A stretch of 64,000 nucleotides of DNA from Massilia brevitalea (GTDB lineage: Bacteria; Pseudomonadota; Gammaproteobacteria; Burkholderiales; Burkholderiaceae_D), in contig NZ_JAULSI010000019.1 in the NCBI RefSeq assembly GCF_030711405.1, positions 27,615 through 91,614 on the forward strand, given 5' to 3'. Every line of letters starts with the position of its first letter. The first letter of the stretch is position 1. The translations under genes were made by a program, and so were the position numbers. This document shows, in pieces, positions 7,859 through 16,430 of the stretch. Under the pieces are notes generated by a model. It worked only from the letters and a program-made list of their open reading frames with translations. It was not told the origin of the DNA and ran no database searches.

Positions 7859-8676
7859 CAGACACCATGACGGACCAGTATTGCGTGATCGGCAACCCGG
7901 TTGCGCACAGCAAGTCGCCGCAGATCCACGCCGCCTTTGCCGCGCAGACCGGCCAGCAGCTCGACTACGGCCGCCGCATGGCGCCGCTCGACGGCTTTGC
8001 CGACGTCGTGCGCGACCTGGTCGCTAAAGGATACAAGGGCGCGAACGTCACCGTGCCCTTCAAGCTGGAAGCAGCAGCCATTGCCACGCGCCTGGAAGAG
8101 CGGGCGCTCGCCGCCGGCGCCGTGAATACCCTCAGCTTCGTCGACGGCGAGATCGTCGGCGACAACACCGACGGCCCCGGCCTGGTGGCCGACATCACGC
8201 GCAATGCCGGCGTGGCGCTGACCGGCAAGCGCATCCTGCTGCTGGGCGCCGGTGGCGCGGCGCGCGGCGTGATGCTGCCTTTCCTGCAGCAGGGGCCAAG
8301 CGCGATCGTGGTGGCCAACCGCACCCGCAAGACCGCCGACACGCTGGTGGCCGACTTCCAGGACCAGGTCACGCAGGTTACGGCCGTCAACTTCGAGGAT
8401 ATCCGGGGCAGCTTCGACATCGTGGTGAACGCCACCTCGGCCAGCCTGGCGCAGGAAATGCCGCCGGTCCCGGCGTCGGCCTTTACGCATGACACGCTGG
8501 CGCTGGACATGATGTATGGCGACGCGCCGACGCCCTTCATGCTGTTTGCCGCGAAGCAGGGCGCCGCCACGCGCGACGGCTTTGGCATGCTGGTCGAGCA
8601 GGCCGCCGAAGCGTTTACGATCTGGCGCGGCGTACGCCCGGACACCCGCGAACTCCTGACCTCACTCAGAACATAA
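7855..8676 (+). CDS. aroE: Shikimate dehydrogenase AroE
   Basis: AroE reduces 3-dehydroshikimate to shikimate with NADPH in the aromatic amino acid pathway. The 273 residues contain the substrate-binding SKSPQ (19-23), the catalytic lysine of NVTVPFK (Lys70), the NTDG motif with Asp105, and the NADP loop GAGGAA (131-136). I choose the GTG at 7855, which overlaps the TGA of the TonB-like gene and follows an AGGAG by 5 bases. The ATG four codons later has no ribosome binding site of its own. mtgA follows after 8 bases. Confidence 0.95.
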   Translation: MTDTMTDQYCVIGNPVAHSKSPQIHAAFAAQTGQQLDYGRRMAPLDGFADVVRDLVAKGYKGANVTVPFKLEAAAIATRLEERALAAGAVNTLSFVDGEIVGDNTDGPGLVADITRNAGVALTGKRILLLGAGGAARGVMLPFLQQGPSAIVVANRTRKTADTLVADFQDQVTQVTAVNFEDIRGSFDIVVNATSASLAQEMPPVPASAFTHDTLALDMMYGDAPTPFMLFAAKQGAATRDGFGMLVEQAAEAFTIWRGVRPDTRELLTSLRT

Positions 8677-8684
8677 TTACAACG

Positions 8685-9416
8685 ATGGCGAAAAAAGGCA
8701 TTGCGGGCGGCGCGTCGGGCGCATCGAATAAACGCCGCTGGATCAAATGGATATTCCTCGGTCCGATCCTGGCGTTTATCCTGCTGCAACTGTATTTCTT
8801 CGTGCAAGTATGCTGGTTCGTCTGGTTCAATCCCGGCTCGACCAGTTTCATGCGCCAGCAACTCTCTGAACTGCGCGAAAAGAATCCGAATGCGCAGCTG
8901 AAACACCAATGGGTGCCCTATGACCGCATTTCAAATCACCTGAAGCGCGCGGTGGTGGCCTCCGAAGACGCGAATTTCGCGGATCACCCGGGCGTGGATT
9001 TCGATGCGCTGGAGCGCGCCTATAACCGGAATAACCGCAAGCACAAGGTGGTCGGCGGCGGCTCGACGATTACCCAGCAACTGGCGAAGAACCTGTTCCT
9101 GTCCGGCTCGCGCAGCTATCTGCGCAAGGGCCAGGAAATGATCATCGCCTTCATGCTGGAATCGGTGATGAGCAAGCGCCGCATCCTGGAAGTGTATTTG
9201 AACGTGGTCGAATTCGGCCGCGGCGTGTTCGGCGCCGAAGCGGCGGCGCGCTATTACTTCCGTACTCCGGCAGCCAATCTCGCCCCGGCCCAGGCCGCGC
9301 GCCTGGCCGTCATGCTGCCGAATCCCCGCTATTACGACCGCCACCGCAGCACCAATTACCTGGTCAAAAGGACCAGCCTGATCCAGCGCCGGATGGGTGC
9401 GGCAGAGTTGCCCTAA
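8685..9416 (+). CDS. mtgA: Monofunctional peptidoglycan glycosyltransferase MtgA
   Basis: MtgA polymerises lipid II into glycan strands at the outer face of the inner membrane. The 243-residue protein has one membrane anchor (about 22-48) and a GT51 domain. The catalytic Glu94 sits in VASEDANF, the second conserved block is GGSTITQQLAKNLF, and RKGQEMIIAFMLE and YLNVVEFGRGVFG follow. There is no transpeptidase domain, which separates it from bifunctional PBPs. It lies 8 bases after aroE, in the same unit. Confidence 0.95.
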   Translation: MAKKGIAGGASGASNKRRWIKWIFLGPILAFILLQLYFFVQVCWFVWFNPGSTSFMRQQLSELREKNPNAQLKHQWVPYDRISNHLKRAVVASEDANFADHPGVDFDALERAYNRNNRKHKVVGGGSTITQQLAKNLFLSGSRSYLRKGQEMIIAFMLESVMSKRRILEVYLNVVEFGRGVFGAEAAARYYFRTPAANLAPAQAARLAVMLPNPRYYDRHRSTNYLVKRTSLIQRRMGAAELP

Positions 9417-9538
9417 TTCATCTGTTTAATTCGTCGAAAAAACGCCGAAGACGGGGCAAAACCGTTGTTTCGGGGTGGCCGCACACGGGGTGAGCGAGTA
9501 CACTTGCGTCAGTTTTGATTCCGGCCGAGAAAGCGCGC

Positions 9539-10513
9539 ATGATCAACGTATTTGTCCTACAAAATGGCCGTCTGAACCAGGTCCCGATCGCGTCGCGCGC
9601 GGACCTGGAGAATGCCACGCCTGTCTGGGTCGATCTTACCGACCCCGACGACGACGAGCGTGCCTGGGTCAAGGCCATCTACGGCGTCTCGCTGCCGGGC
9701 GAAGACGAAGTGTCGGACATCGAGGCGTCGGCCCGTTATTACGAAGCCGAAAACGGCGACCTGCACCTGCGCACCGACTTCCTGCTCGAAGAAGAAGACG
9801 GCCCGTCGCGCGTGGTCACCGTCGCTTTTATCCTGTCGGGCAAGATGCTGTTCTCGATGCACTCCGACGATCTGCCGGTATTTCGCCTGGTGCGCATGCG
9901 CGCGCGTTCGCGTCCCGGTTCGATCGGCGACTACATGGACGTGCTGCTCGATTTATATGCGACCGATGCCGAGTATTCGGCTGACGCGCTCGAGGGCATC
10001 TACGAAAGCCTGGAAGAAGTCAGCCAGCGCGTGCTGCAAAAGGAATTCACCGACCAGGACGCGGCTGCCGCGCTGAATGCCATCGCGCACGAGGAAGACT
10101 TGAATGGCCGCATCCGCCGCAACATGATGGACACACGCCGCGCGGTGAGTTTCCTGATGCGCGGACGCTTGCTGAATGCCGAACAATTCGACGATGCGCG
10201 CCAGATCTTGCGTGACATCGAATCGCTGGATGGCCACACCTCTTTCCTGTTCGACAAGGTGAACTTCCTGATGGATGCCACCGTCGGCTTCATCAACATT
10301 AACCAGAACAAGATCATCAAGATCTTCTCAGTGGCCTCGGTGGCTTTCCTGCCGCCGACCCTGATTGCCAGCATCTACGGGATGAACTTCCATAAATGGT
10401 TCCCGGAGCTGGACTGGACCTATGGCTATCCCTTCGCCATCGGCATGATGATTGCGAGCGCGATTGCACCATTGTGGTATTTCCGCCGGCGCGGCTGGCT
10501 GAAACTGGCCTGA
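9539..10513 (+). CDS. corA: CorA-family magnesium/cobalt transporter
   Basis: This 324-residue CorA-type channel subunit has a large cytoplasmic N-terminal domain, a long helix, and two C-terminal membrane helices. The pore signature YGMNF has GMN at 281-283, followed by the second helix and the basic tail RRRGWLKLA. CorA forms pentamers that admit Mg2+ and Co2+. The frame is open 8 codons further upstream, but ATG 9539 (MINVFVL) is the better start. The stop directly abuts the end of the convergent methyltransferase gene, with no spacer between them. Confidence 0.92.
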   Translation: MINVFVLQNGRLNQVPIASRADLENATPVWVDLTDPDDDERAWVKAIYGVSLPGEDEVSDIEASARYYEAENGDLHLRTDFLLEEEDGPSRVVTVAFILSGKMLFSMHSDDLPVFRLVRMRARSRPGSIGDYMDVLLDLYATDAEYSADALEGIYESLEEVSQRVLQKEFTDQDAAAALNAIAHEEDLNGRIRRNMMDTRRAVSFLMRGRLLNAEQFDDARQILRDIESLDGHTSFLFDKVNFLMDATVGFININQNKIIKIFSVASVAFLPPTLIASIYGMNFHKWFPELDWTYGYPFAIGMMIASAIAPLWYFRRRGWLKLA

Positions 10514-11185
10514 TTATGCCGGCAGCTGGCCGACCAGGATCAGCGACGCCGGCTTGCCGCTCTGCGGGTGCAGCGGTTCGCGCAGTTCGCGGATACGCAG
10601 GCCATTGTTTTCGAACAGGGCGATCCAGTTTGAGAGGGTGCGGAAATACCAGGGCGGCGCATCCTGGAAGCCGCCCTTGAAACCGGCCCAGCTGCCGTCG
10701 CGCCAGCCATCGATATACGCCTGCTCGCCGCAGGCCAGCACCGGGTGCACGGTCTGTACCACCAGGTAACCGCCGCGGCGCAGGTAAGAGGGCGCGGTGC
10801 GGAACAGGCCTTCGACCGCTTCTTTTCCGATCAGCGAAAAATTGCAGACCGCGAGATCGACGGCCAGCTGTAGTTCGCCCTGTGCGATCTGTTCGTACGA
10901 CAGCGCGCGGAATTCCCCGCCGCCGGCCGCCTGCGCCGCTTGCACCAGGCCGGCAATCGCATCGACGCCAATCATGGTCACTTCCGGCAGCGCCCGCACC
11001 AGCCAGCCTTCGCCGCAGCCGAGGTCGACGGCGGTCTGCGGCGCATAGGAACGCACGGTGTCGACGATGGCCGCATTCGTGACCAGCGTGCGGCTTTCGA
11101 TTTCGCCGTTGCGGATGGCTGTAGTCCAGGGCTCGGCATTCCGGTGCCAGGAGTCGATGACGGTGGTGTCGCGCTGGGCAGGCAT
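10514..11185 (-). CDS. SAM-dependent methyltransferase, substrate unknown
   Basis: This 223-residue class I methyltransferase has SAM motif I VDLGCGEGW near residues 53-61, followed by an acidic strand end at IGVDAIA and a post-motif segment CNFSLIG. There is no signal peptide. The fold is clear but the substrate cannot be read from the sequence or from its neighbours: corA is convergent and a small membrane protein is divergent. Its stop codon begins at the base next to the end of corA. Confidence 0.85.
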   Translation of the reverse strand: MPAQRDTTVIDSWHRNAEPWTTAIRNGEIESRTLVTNAAIVDTVRSYAPQTAVDLGCGEGWLVRALPEVTMIGVDAIAGLVQAAQAAGGGEFRALSYEQIAQGELQLAVDLAVCNFSLIGKEAVEGLFRTAPSYLRRGGYLVVQTVHPVLACGEQAYIDGWRDGSWAGFKGGFQDAPPWYFRTLSNWIALFENNGLRIRELREPLHPQSGKPASLILVGQLPA

Positions 11186-11283
11186 ATGTCCTCCGCTTGG
11201 AAAAGACCATTATGCGCCAGCCGCAGCCGCTGATGGCCGGCACGGTAGCGCTATACTCATCCGTTTCCACACCAGGAGACGCG

Positions 11284-11817
11284 ATGCCGGACCTGCCTTC
11301 AGCGACAGCCCATGGACACCAGCCAGCCGGCGACGCCGTGCTGCGCATCGTCTGTCCCACCCAGAAGCGGCTGTTGCCGGTGCTGCTGGCCGGGTTCCTG
11401 CTGCTGTTCATGCTGCCCAAGGCAGTCGGGTCCGGCACGTCGGAAGAAGTGTCCTGGCTCCCGCTGGTGGTGCTGGCCGCGATGTGTTTGCTGGTGCTGG
11501 CCACGCTGTACCGCAGCTTCGTGTTCCGCGATGCGCTCTGCATCTACCAGGGCAGCGAGGTGCCCGATGGCCTGCTCGTGGTGGCGGCCAGCAGCATCCG
11601 CTCGGTGCGCGCGCTGCCCGCGCCGCAGGCCTGGTCGCCCGAGGGCAAATGGGATGCACTCGGCATGTATCCGGGGCGGATTGAAATCGACACCGACAGC
11701 GGCGCCTTTCGCTTCGGGGCGGGACTGAGTGGATACATGGTCGGGGAAACGGTCGACAGGATTGCTGATTTTTGTGGTCTGGCGCCCGAGGGATGGCGTT
11801 CTCTTCAGCAGCAATGA
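11284..11817 (+). CDS. Conserved membrane protein, unknown function
   Basis: This 177-residue protein has two hydrophobic segments close together (about 40-57 and 69-86), followed by a soluble beta-rich domain with LYRSFVFRDALCIYQG, RIEIDTDSGAFRFGAGLSGY and a helical end. The arrangement of two helices plus a beta-rich region resembles small bacterial PH-like membrane proteins, but the match is too weak to name. ATG 11284 is chosen because AGGAG lies 6 bases upstream; an in-frame start at 11197 has none. A hairpin at its stop codon probably ends transcription. Confidence 0.7.
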   Translation: MPDLPSATAHGHQPAGDAVLRIVCPTQKRLLPVLLAGFLLLFMLPKAVGSGTSEEVSWLPLVVLAAMCLLVLATLYRSFVFRDALCIYQGSEVPDGLLVVAASSIRSVRALPAPQAWSPEGKWDALGMYPGRIEIDTDSGAFRFGAGLSGYMVGETVDRIADFCGLAPEGWRSLQQQ

Positions 11818-11835
11818 AGCACCGGCAAGGTGCTT
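11817..11835 (+). terminator. Hairpin directly after the small membrane protein gene
   Basis: AAGCACC (11817-11823) and GGTGCTT (11829-11835) pair perfectly around a 5-base loop, starting on the last base of the stop codon. A second, weaker stem (CTTGC/GCAAG) follows. There is no strong T-run. Confidence 0.4.
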
Positions 11836-11872
11836 GCTTGCTGGAAAAGCAAGGTGCTCGTACACTGCGTAA

Positions 11873-12190
11873 GCCCTGATCAAGCTGCACCGCGAGCTGG
11901 CCGAGGTGCAGAGCGAGATCGATAACGCGGCCACCGCCCAGGCACAGCTGCGCAGGCAGGTGGACACCGAACTGCCGGCGGTGGCCATGCACGAACACGC
12001 CAGGGCCGGCCAGGCCGGCAAGGTCGGCAAGGCGCTGGACGACTTCGGCGGCGACTTGCTGCAGGGCGTCGCGGCCTTGATCACCTTTGTCGCCTCGACG
12101 ATACCGTTTGCCCTGGCCGGTACGGTCCTGTATCTCGTGTGGCGCCGGGTGCGCCGGGGCCGCCGCGGCGGCGCAGCGGACAAACGCTGA
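11873..12190 (+). pseudogene. Remnant of a DUF4349-like membrane protein, C-terminal part
   Basis: The frame opens right after a TAA and reads LIKLHRELAEVQSEID, typical of the coiled-coil middle of DUF4349 proteins. It continues through LRRQVD to a membrane helix (ITFVASTIPFALAGTVLYLVW) and a basic tail RRVRRGRRG, as at the end of that family. The signal peptide and the first half or more of the normal protein are missing, and no start with a ribosome binding site is present. I read this as a truncated relic. An alternative is a short real gene starting at GTG 11906 (94 residues). The 186 bases from here to the next gene hold only a TACAAT -10-like hexamer at 12293-12298. Confidence 0.5.
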
Positions 12191-12376
12191 CGCGGCATCG
12201 CTGCGTCCGATGCGGGTTCCGGACGCAGCAGGCTGTTACATCCGTTTACGCTTCTTTACGCCTCACGACGGTGCAGGCGCGATGCGAGGTTTTACAATGG
12301 AGGCTTCAGCCTGCCGAGCCCGCTTGATCGGGTGTGTGGCGAGCGATGCCATTCAACGTCAATAAAGCATTCACCG

Positions 12377-14806
12377 ATGGTCCAACGAAACCGTTCCAAG
12401 CAGGCCCGCATCCAGCCAGGCGCCGCTCATGCCACACCGCGCAGGCAGGCCCTGTACCTCGCAGTTGTGCTGGCCGTGTGCGAATTCGGCGCCATGCAGC
12501 CGGCGCTGGCGCAAAGCAGCGCCGGCGTCCAGACTGCACCGGCAACGGCCGCCGCGCCGGCTAGCACGTCCGCCACCGCGCCGGTAAGCGCAGCGCCGCA
12601 AGCCGCAACTGCCGCCACCACCGCCGCGCCCGCCGCCGCAGCGGAACCCGCACCCCAGACTATCCAGTCCGTCAACGTGGTCGGCGAGCGCCAGAACAAC
12701 CGCATCGACCGCCAGGTCTACGACGTGAAATCCGACGTGAACGCCTCGAACGGCAGCGCCGCCGATGCGCTCGGCAACGTGCCTTCGGTGGCTGTCGATC
12801 CGGACGGCACCGTGTCGCTGCGCGGCAGCAGCAACGTGCAGATCCTGGTCGATGGCAAGCCGTCGGCCATGCTGCAAGGCGAGAATCGCGGCTCGGCGCT
12901 GCAGGCCATGCCGGCCGAGGACATCGACTCGGTCGAGGTGATCAACAACCCCGGCGCGGAGTTCGGCAACGAAGGCGGCGGCGGTCCGATCCTGAACCTG
13001 GTCATGAAGCGCAACCGCCGTCCGGGCGGCTTTGGCGCGGCGAATGCCAACGTCGGCACGGCCGGGCGCCACAATGCCTCGCTGAACGGCGCCTACAATT
13101 CCGGCCTGTGGGGCTTCCAGGGCGGCATCAACATGCGCAAAGACGGCCGCGACTCGACCTATGAAAGCGAGCGCGAGCGCATCGATCCGGTCACCGGAGC
13201 CAGCCAGCGCAACACGCAGGAGTCGACCAGCAATGGCCTGAACGACAGCGTCGGCCTGCGCGGCCAGGTGACCTATAACCTGAGCCAGGACGACACGCTG
13301 GAAGCCGGCCTCGGCCTCATGAAGCGCAGCAACGACCAGCACGGCCTGGACCACTACAGCGTGTTCGACCAGAACGGCAACACCACCAGCGACTACGAAC
13401 GCAGCACGCGCCGCAGCGGCGACAGCAGCAACAACATGGGCAGCCTGCGCTGGGACCACAAGGGCGCGAAGCTGGGCGAACTGTTCAAGATGGACCTGCG
13501 CGTGTCGACCACCGACAACGACAGCGAAACGGACTACGCCAACACCTATACGGTCACGCCGCCGCGCGCGGCCGACAGCCGCAATTTGCAGGACGTCGAT
13601 AATTCCACGCGCATCATCGACTACACCGGCGACTACGAGCTGCCGCTGGAAAGCGGCGCCATCGTGAAGGTGGGCTACAAGATCGCCGACAACGGGAGCG
13701 AGTTCGACACCCGCTACTACGATTTCGATTTGGGCAGCAACGTGCAAAGCATCAACGACCGCCGCACGAACGCCTTCGAGATCGATGAAATGAACACGGC
13801 GCTGTACGGTTCCTACCAGTGGAAGGTGAACGAGCGCTGGGGCGCCCAGCTGGGCCTGCGCGCCGAGCACACCGACATGGACCTGAAGCAGGTCACCAGC
13901 CGCATCGACGCCAGCAACAGTTACCTGAACTGGATGCCGAGCGCCTTTGCCACCTATAAGCTGGGCGAGAAGACGAACCTGCGCTTTTCGTACGCCCACC
14001 GCATCCGCCGTCCGGGCGCGGGCGAGCTGAATCCGTTCGTGGTCTACCGCGACGAATTCAACGAGTCCAGCGGCAACCCCTACCTGAAGCCGGTGCAGAC
14101 CGATTCCTTCGAGGTCGGCTACGAAACCAAGGCCGGCGTGCTGGACGCCAACGTGCGCGCCTACTACCGCAACGAGCGCGACACCATCCGCAGCCGCCAG
14201 CTGGCGGTGAGCGACACGGTGATCTTGACGACGCTGGAAAACGGCGGCAGCAACCGCTCAGGCGGCATCGAGTTCACCCTCAGCGGCAAGCTCACGCCGA
14301 AACTGTCGGTCAACACCAGCGGCAACGTCTTCCTGGCCGAGCAGCAGCAGATCGACTTGCTCGGCAACGAGTCCAAGCGCAGCGCGACTTCAGTGAACGT
14401 GCGCGGGCGCCTGAACTACCAATTGACGCCGCTCGACCAGCTGCAATTGATGTTCAATGCCCAGGGCAAGACCCTGACCGGCTATGGCTACCGCGAGCCG
14501 AGCGCCACCGCGAATCTCAGCTACCGCCGCAACCTGAACCAGAGCCTGACGCTGGTGGTGAACGCCAACGACATCTTCAGCTCGCAGAAACAGGAAACCG
14601 TCACCGATTCGGCCACGTTGAAGGAATACTCGGTGCGCCGCTTCGATGGGCCGGTGGTGTTCGTCGGCCTGTCCTACCGCTTCGGCGGGGTGCAGGCGAA
14701 CCGCCGGCAGGATGGGCCGCCGGGCGAAGGCTGGCGTCCGCCGCCGGGTGGCATGCCGCCCGGCGGCTTTGGCGGCGGCCCCGGCGGTGGCGGTCCGGGT
14801 ATGTAA
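12377..14806 (+). CDS. TonB-dependent outer-membrane receptor with Gly/Pro tail
   Basis: This 809-residue protein has a signal peptide cleaved near ALAQ (about 45), an Ala/Thr-rich linker (50-105), a plug with VSLRGSSNVQILVDGKPSA and IDSVEVINNPGAEF, and a beta barrel of the OMP_b-brl_3 type. It should import a ligand through the outer membrane using TonB energy; the ligand is unknown and no Fur site is seen upstream. Unusually, the last barrel strand (FVGLSYRF) is followed by about 35 Gly/Pro-rich residues, so the aromatic barrel-end signal is not at the C-terminus. I start at ATG 12377 rather than the upstream in-frame alternatives because it precedes the basic n-region of the signal peptide. 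Confidence 0.88.
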   Translation: MVQRNRSKQARIQPGAAHATPRRQALYLAVVLAVCEFGAMQPALAQSSAGVQTAPATAAAPASTSATAPVSAAPQAATAATTAAPAAAAEPAPQTIQSVNVVGERQNNRIDRQVYDVKSDVNASNGSAADALGNVPSVAVDPDGTVSLRGSSNVQILVDGKPSAMLQGENRGSALQAMPAEDIDSVEVINNPGAEFGNEGGGGPILNLVMKRNRRPGGFGAANANVGTAGRHNASLNGAYNSGLWGFQGGINMRKDGRDSTYESERERIDPVTGASQRNTQESTSNGLNDSVGLRGQVTYNLSQDDTLEAGLGLMKRSNDQHGLDHYSVFDQNGNTTSDYERSTRRSGDSSNNMGSLRWDHKGAKLGELFKMDLRVSTTDNDSETDYANTYTVTPPRAADSRNLQDVDNSTRIIDYTGDYELPLESGAIVKVGYKIADNGSEFDTRYYDFDLGSNVQSINDRRTNAFEIDEMNTALYGSYQWKVNERWGAQLGLRAEHTDMDLKQVTSRIDASNSYLNWMPSAFATYKLGEKTNLRFSYAHRIRRPGAGELNPFVVYRDEFNESSGNPYLKPVQTDSFEVGYETKAGVLDANVRAYYRNERDTIRSRQLAVSDTVILTTLENGGSNRSGGIEFTLSGKLTPKLSVNTSGNVFLAEQQQIDLLGNESKRSATSVNVRGRLNYQLTPLDQLQLMFNAQGKTLTGYGYREPSATANLSYRRNLNQSLTLVVNANDIFSSQKQETVTDSATLKEYSVRRFDGPVVFVGLSYRFGGVQANRRQDGPPGEGWRPPPGGMPPGGFGGGPGGGGPGM

Positions 14807-14817
14807 ATCCCGGTAGT

Positions 14818-14864
14818 GTGAAATAAAATTTCAGAAGGTGCTGTTGGATGAAATTTTATTTCAC
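14818..14864. terminator. Bidirectional hairpin between convergent genes
   Basis: GTGAAATAAAATTTC (14818-14832) and GAAATTTTATTTCAC (14850-14864) are perfect 15-base complements around a 17-base loop. It lies 11 bases after the receptor stop, and the right arm contains the stop codon of the convergent minus-strand gene. The A/T-rich stem gives a T-run in both directions, as expected for a two-way terminator. Confidence 0.8.
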
Positions 14865-15371
14865 GAGCGCTGCGGGCGGTTCCAGGAAGCCGGCGCCGCC
14901 ATCCTCGCAATGCGAATGCCTGAGCGTCTTGCCGCGCCGTTCGACGGTGAGGCCATCGTCGAACTCGGGCGTGACGCCATCCGGCCCGCGGCCGACGCGG
15001 CTGTAGACGGTGTAGGTATAGCCGCTGCGCTGGAAGGCGACCGAGGTGAGCCCGCCGCCGATCAGCGGCTCGTCCCGTACCTTGAACACCGGCTGCACGC
15101 GCTGGCCGGGCGCCGGATATTCCAGCTCCAGCCTGGCCGGTGAACCGAAGCGATACTGCAAGCCGTTCCCGGGAAGGGAAGGGCGGCACAGCGACAACGT
15201 CTTGCCCTCCATGGCGCAGGCGAACACGACCTGCTCGCCGGCGTTGCACAGCGAGGCCGGCGGTGCTTGTGCCGGCGCCTGCGCCCACGCCGGCAAGGCC
15301 AGGCAGCAGCCCAGGCAGCAGCTCAGCGCCGCCGCCCAATCAAATCCCCAATGCTTTCTTGATGTTCGCAA
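14856..15371 (-). CDS. Small secreted protein, unknown function
   Basis: This 171-residue protein has a signal peptide ending at LPAWAQA and a beta-rich domain with several cysteines. It carries the repeated family phrases EQVVFACAMEGKTLSLC, LQYRFGSPARLELEYP and SRVGRGPDG. I recognise this as a recurring proteobacterial family of unknown function. The only start consistent with the signal peptide is a TTG at 15371, lying inside the end of the upstream GH19 gene (32-base overlap), so translation is probably coupled. Its last codons form one arm of the terminator. Confidence 0.7.
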   Translation of the reverse strand: MRTSRKHWGFDWAAALSCCLGCCLALPAWAQAPAQAPPASLCNAGEQVVFACAMEGKTLSLCRPSLPGNGLQYRFGSPARLELEYPAPGQRVQPVFKVRDEPLIGGGLTSVAFQRSGYTYTVYSRVGRGPDGVTPEFDDGLTVERRGKTLRHSHCEDGGAGFLEPPAALVK

Positions 15372-16146
15372 GGCGCGCTCCCCGGTCGCTCAATCCGTTC
15401 AGGCCGCCGTTGACGGCGCGGGTGACCGCTTCCAGGTCGTCGGTGTCGGCCACCGCATTGACTTTACGCGCCTCCCAGTAGTGGAAAGCCGATTCGATGG
15501 CGTATTTGAGCTCGCTCACGAGCAGGTCGGGTTCTGCAACAAAATCGAGTGGGTCGTTCGCATCGCGCGCATTGTGGGCGGCCGTGAAGGCGGCGTAGTT
15601 GTCGCGCCCGGTGAGCTGGATCAGGCCGCGCCCGCGGTAGCGGTAGCCGTCGCCCGAGGCTTCGCTGCCGTTGCCGAGACGGTCGGCATACACGTAGCTG
15701 AGCAGGTGCTCGGCATTGCCCGCATAAAAATCGGATGCCGTCCACAGCCTGGGCCGCAGGCGCGCCGGCTGGCCATCCGGCCCCAGGCGGCACTCGTCGA
15801 GCGTGCGGTCGTACTGCGCCTGCCCGCCCTTGCAGCCGAATACCTGGCGCATGCGCACGGCGGCATAGCGGCCGTTTTCCTCGGTCGCGCGAAAACTGCT
15901 TTCGTGCCCGATCTGGGCCAGGAAGTGGGCGATGCGCAGGGGCGTGTCGACCCGGTAGCGGCGCGCGCTGTCGTTCAGGCCGTCGACGATGGCGGCGTAA
16001 TAATCCGCGGAATTGGTCGGCTCGGCAATTCGCAGCAGCGCCACGCTGACGCCGAACGGCGCGCTTTCGTTCTGCGGCAAGGCTGGCCCAGAACGGGGCA
16101 GGCGGGAGCGGGCACCCCCGCGGGAAGAGCGTCGAAGTCGCACCAT
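15340..16146 (-). CDS. GH19-family chitinase/muramidase-like hydrolase
   Basis: This protein of up to 268 residues resembles family 19 glycoside hydrolases, which include chitinases and phage-type endolysins cleaving GlcNAc-containing polymers. The catalytic region HFLAQIGHESSF places the general-acid Glu near residue 82. EENGRYAAVRM and the C-terminal block GYRYRGRGLIQLTGRDNY are also typical. No signal peptide is visible. The first 30 residues are Arg/Ser/Pro-rich and look untypical, so the true start may be a GTG about 32 codons further in. There are no phage neighbours. The gene is divergent from the siderophore receptor. Confidence 0.8.
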   Translation of the reverse strand: MVRLRRSSRGGARSRLPRSGPALPQNESAPFGVSVALLRIAEPTNSADYYAAIVDGLNDSARRYRVDTPLRIAHFLAQIGHESSFRATEENGRYAAVRMRQVFGCKGGQAQYDRTLDECRLGPDGQPARLRPRLWTASDFYAGNAEHLLSYVYADRLGNGSEASGDGYRYRGRGLIQLTGRDNYAAFTAAHNARDANDPLDFVAEPDLLVSELKYAIESAFHYWEARKVNAVADTDDLEAVTRAVNGGLNGLSDRGARLANIKKALGI

Positions 16147-16301
16147 GGTCGGTTTCCAGCCGAAGTTGAGGCCATGGTGGCACAGTACGCGCCTGCCGCC
16201 TCATCGCCATCGACCAGATGTTTGCGCTGGCGTAAAGGCTACGTTCACCAAAATTTACATTGGTCAAAGAACCCATATTGCATCTTTTTCAGGTGCGCGC
16301 A

Positions 16302-16333
16302 TTGACTTTGAAATGAGAATCGTTATCATTCAC
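16302..16333 (+). promoter_or_regulatory. Fur-box promoter of the siderophore receptor
   Basis: A -35 TTGACT (16302-16307) and a -10 TATCAT (16324-16329) are 16 bases apart. The -10 lies within a Fur-like inverted hexamer array (TGAGAATCGTTATCATTCAC, 16314-16333) resembling GATAATGATAATCATTATC. Binding of Fe-Fur here would block RNA polymerase, so the receptor and the PepSY gene should be induced by iron limitation. Confidence 0.8.
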
Positions 16334-16430
16334 GTTCTCATTACGGTCTGCAATCCTGCGTTTCCATGTGAATGGTGCTGCGCAATACCCGCCTATCGTT
16401 TTTTTTTCTGCTACTAACCCGAGGTCTCTG

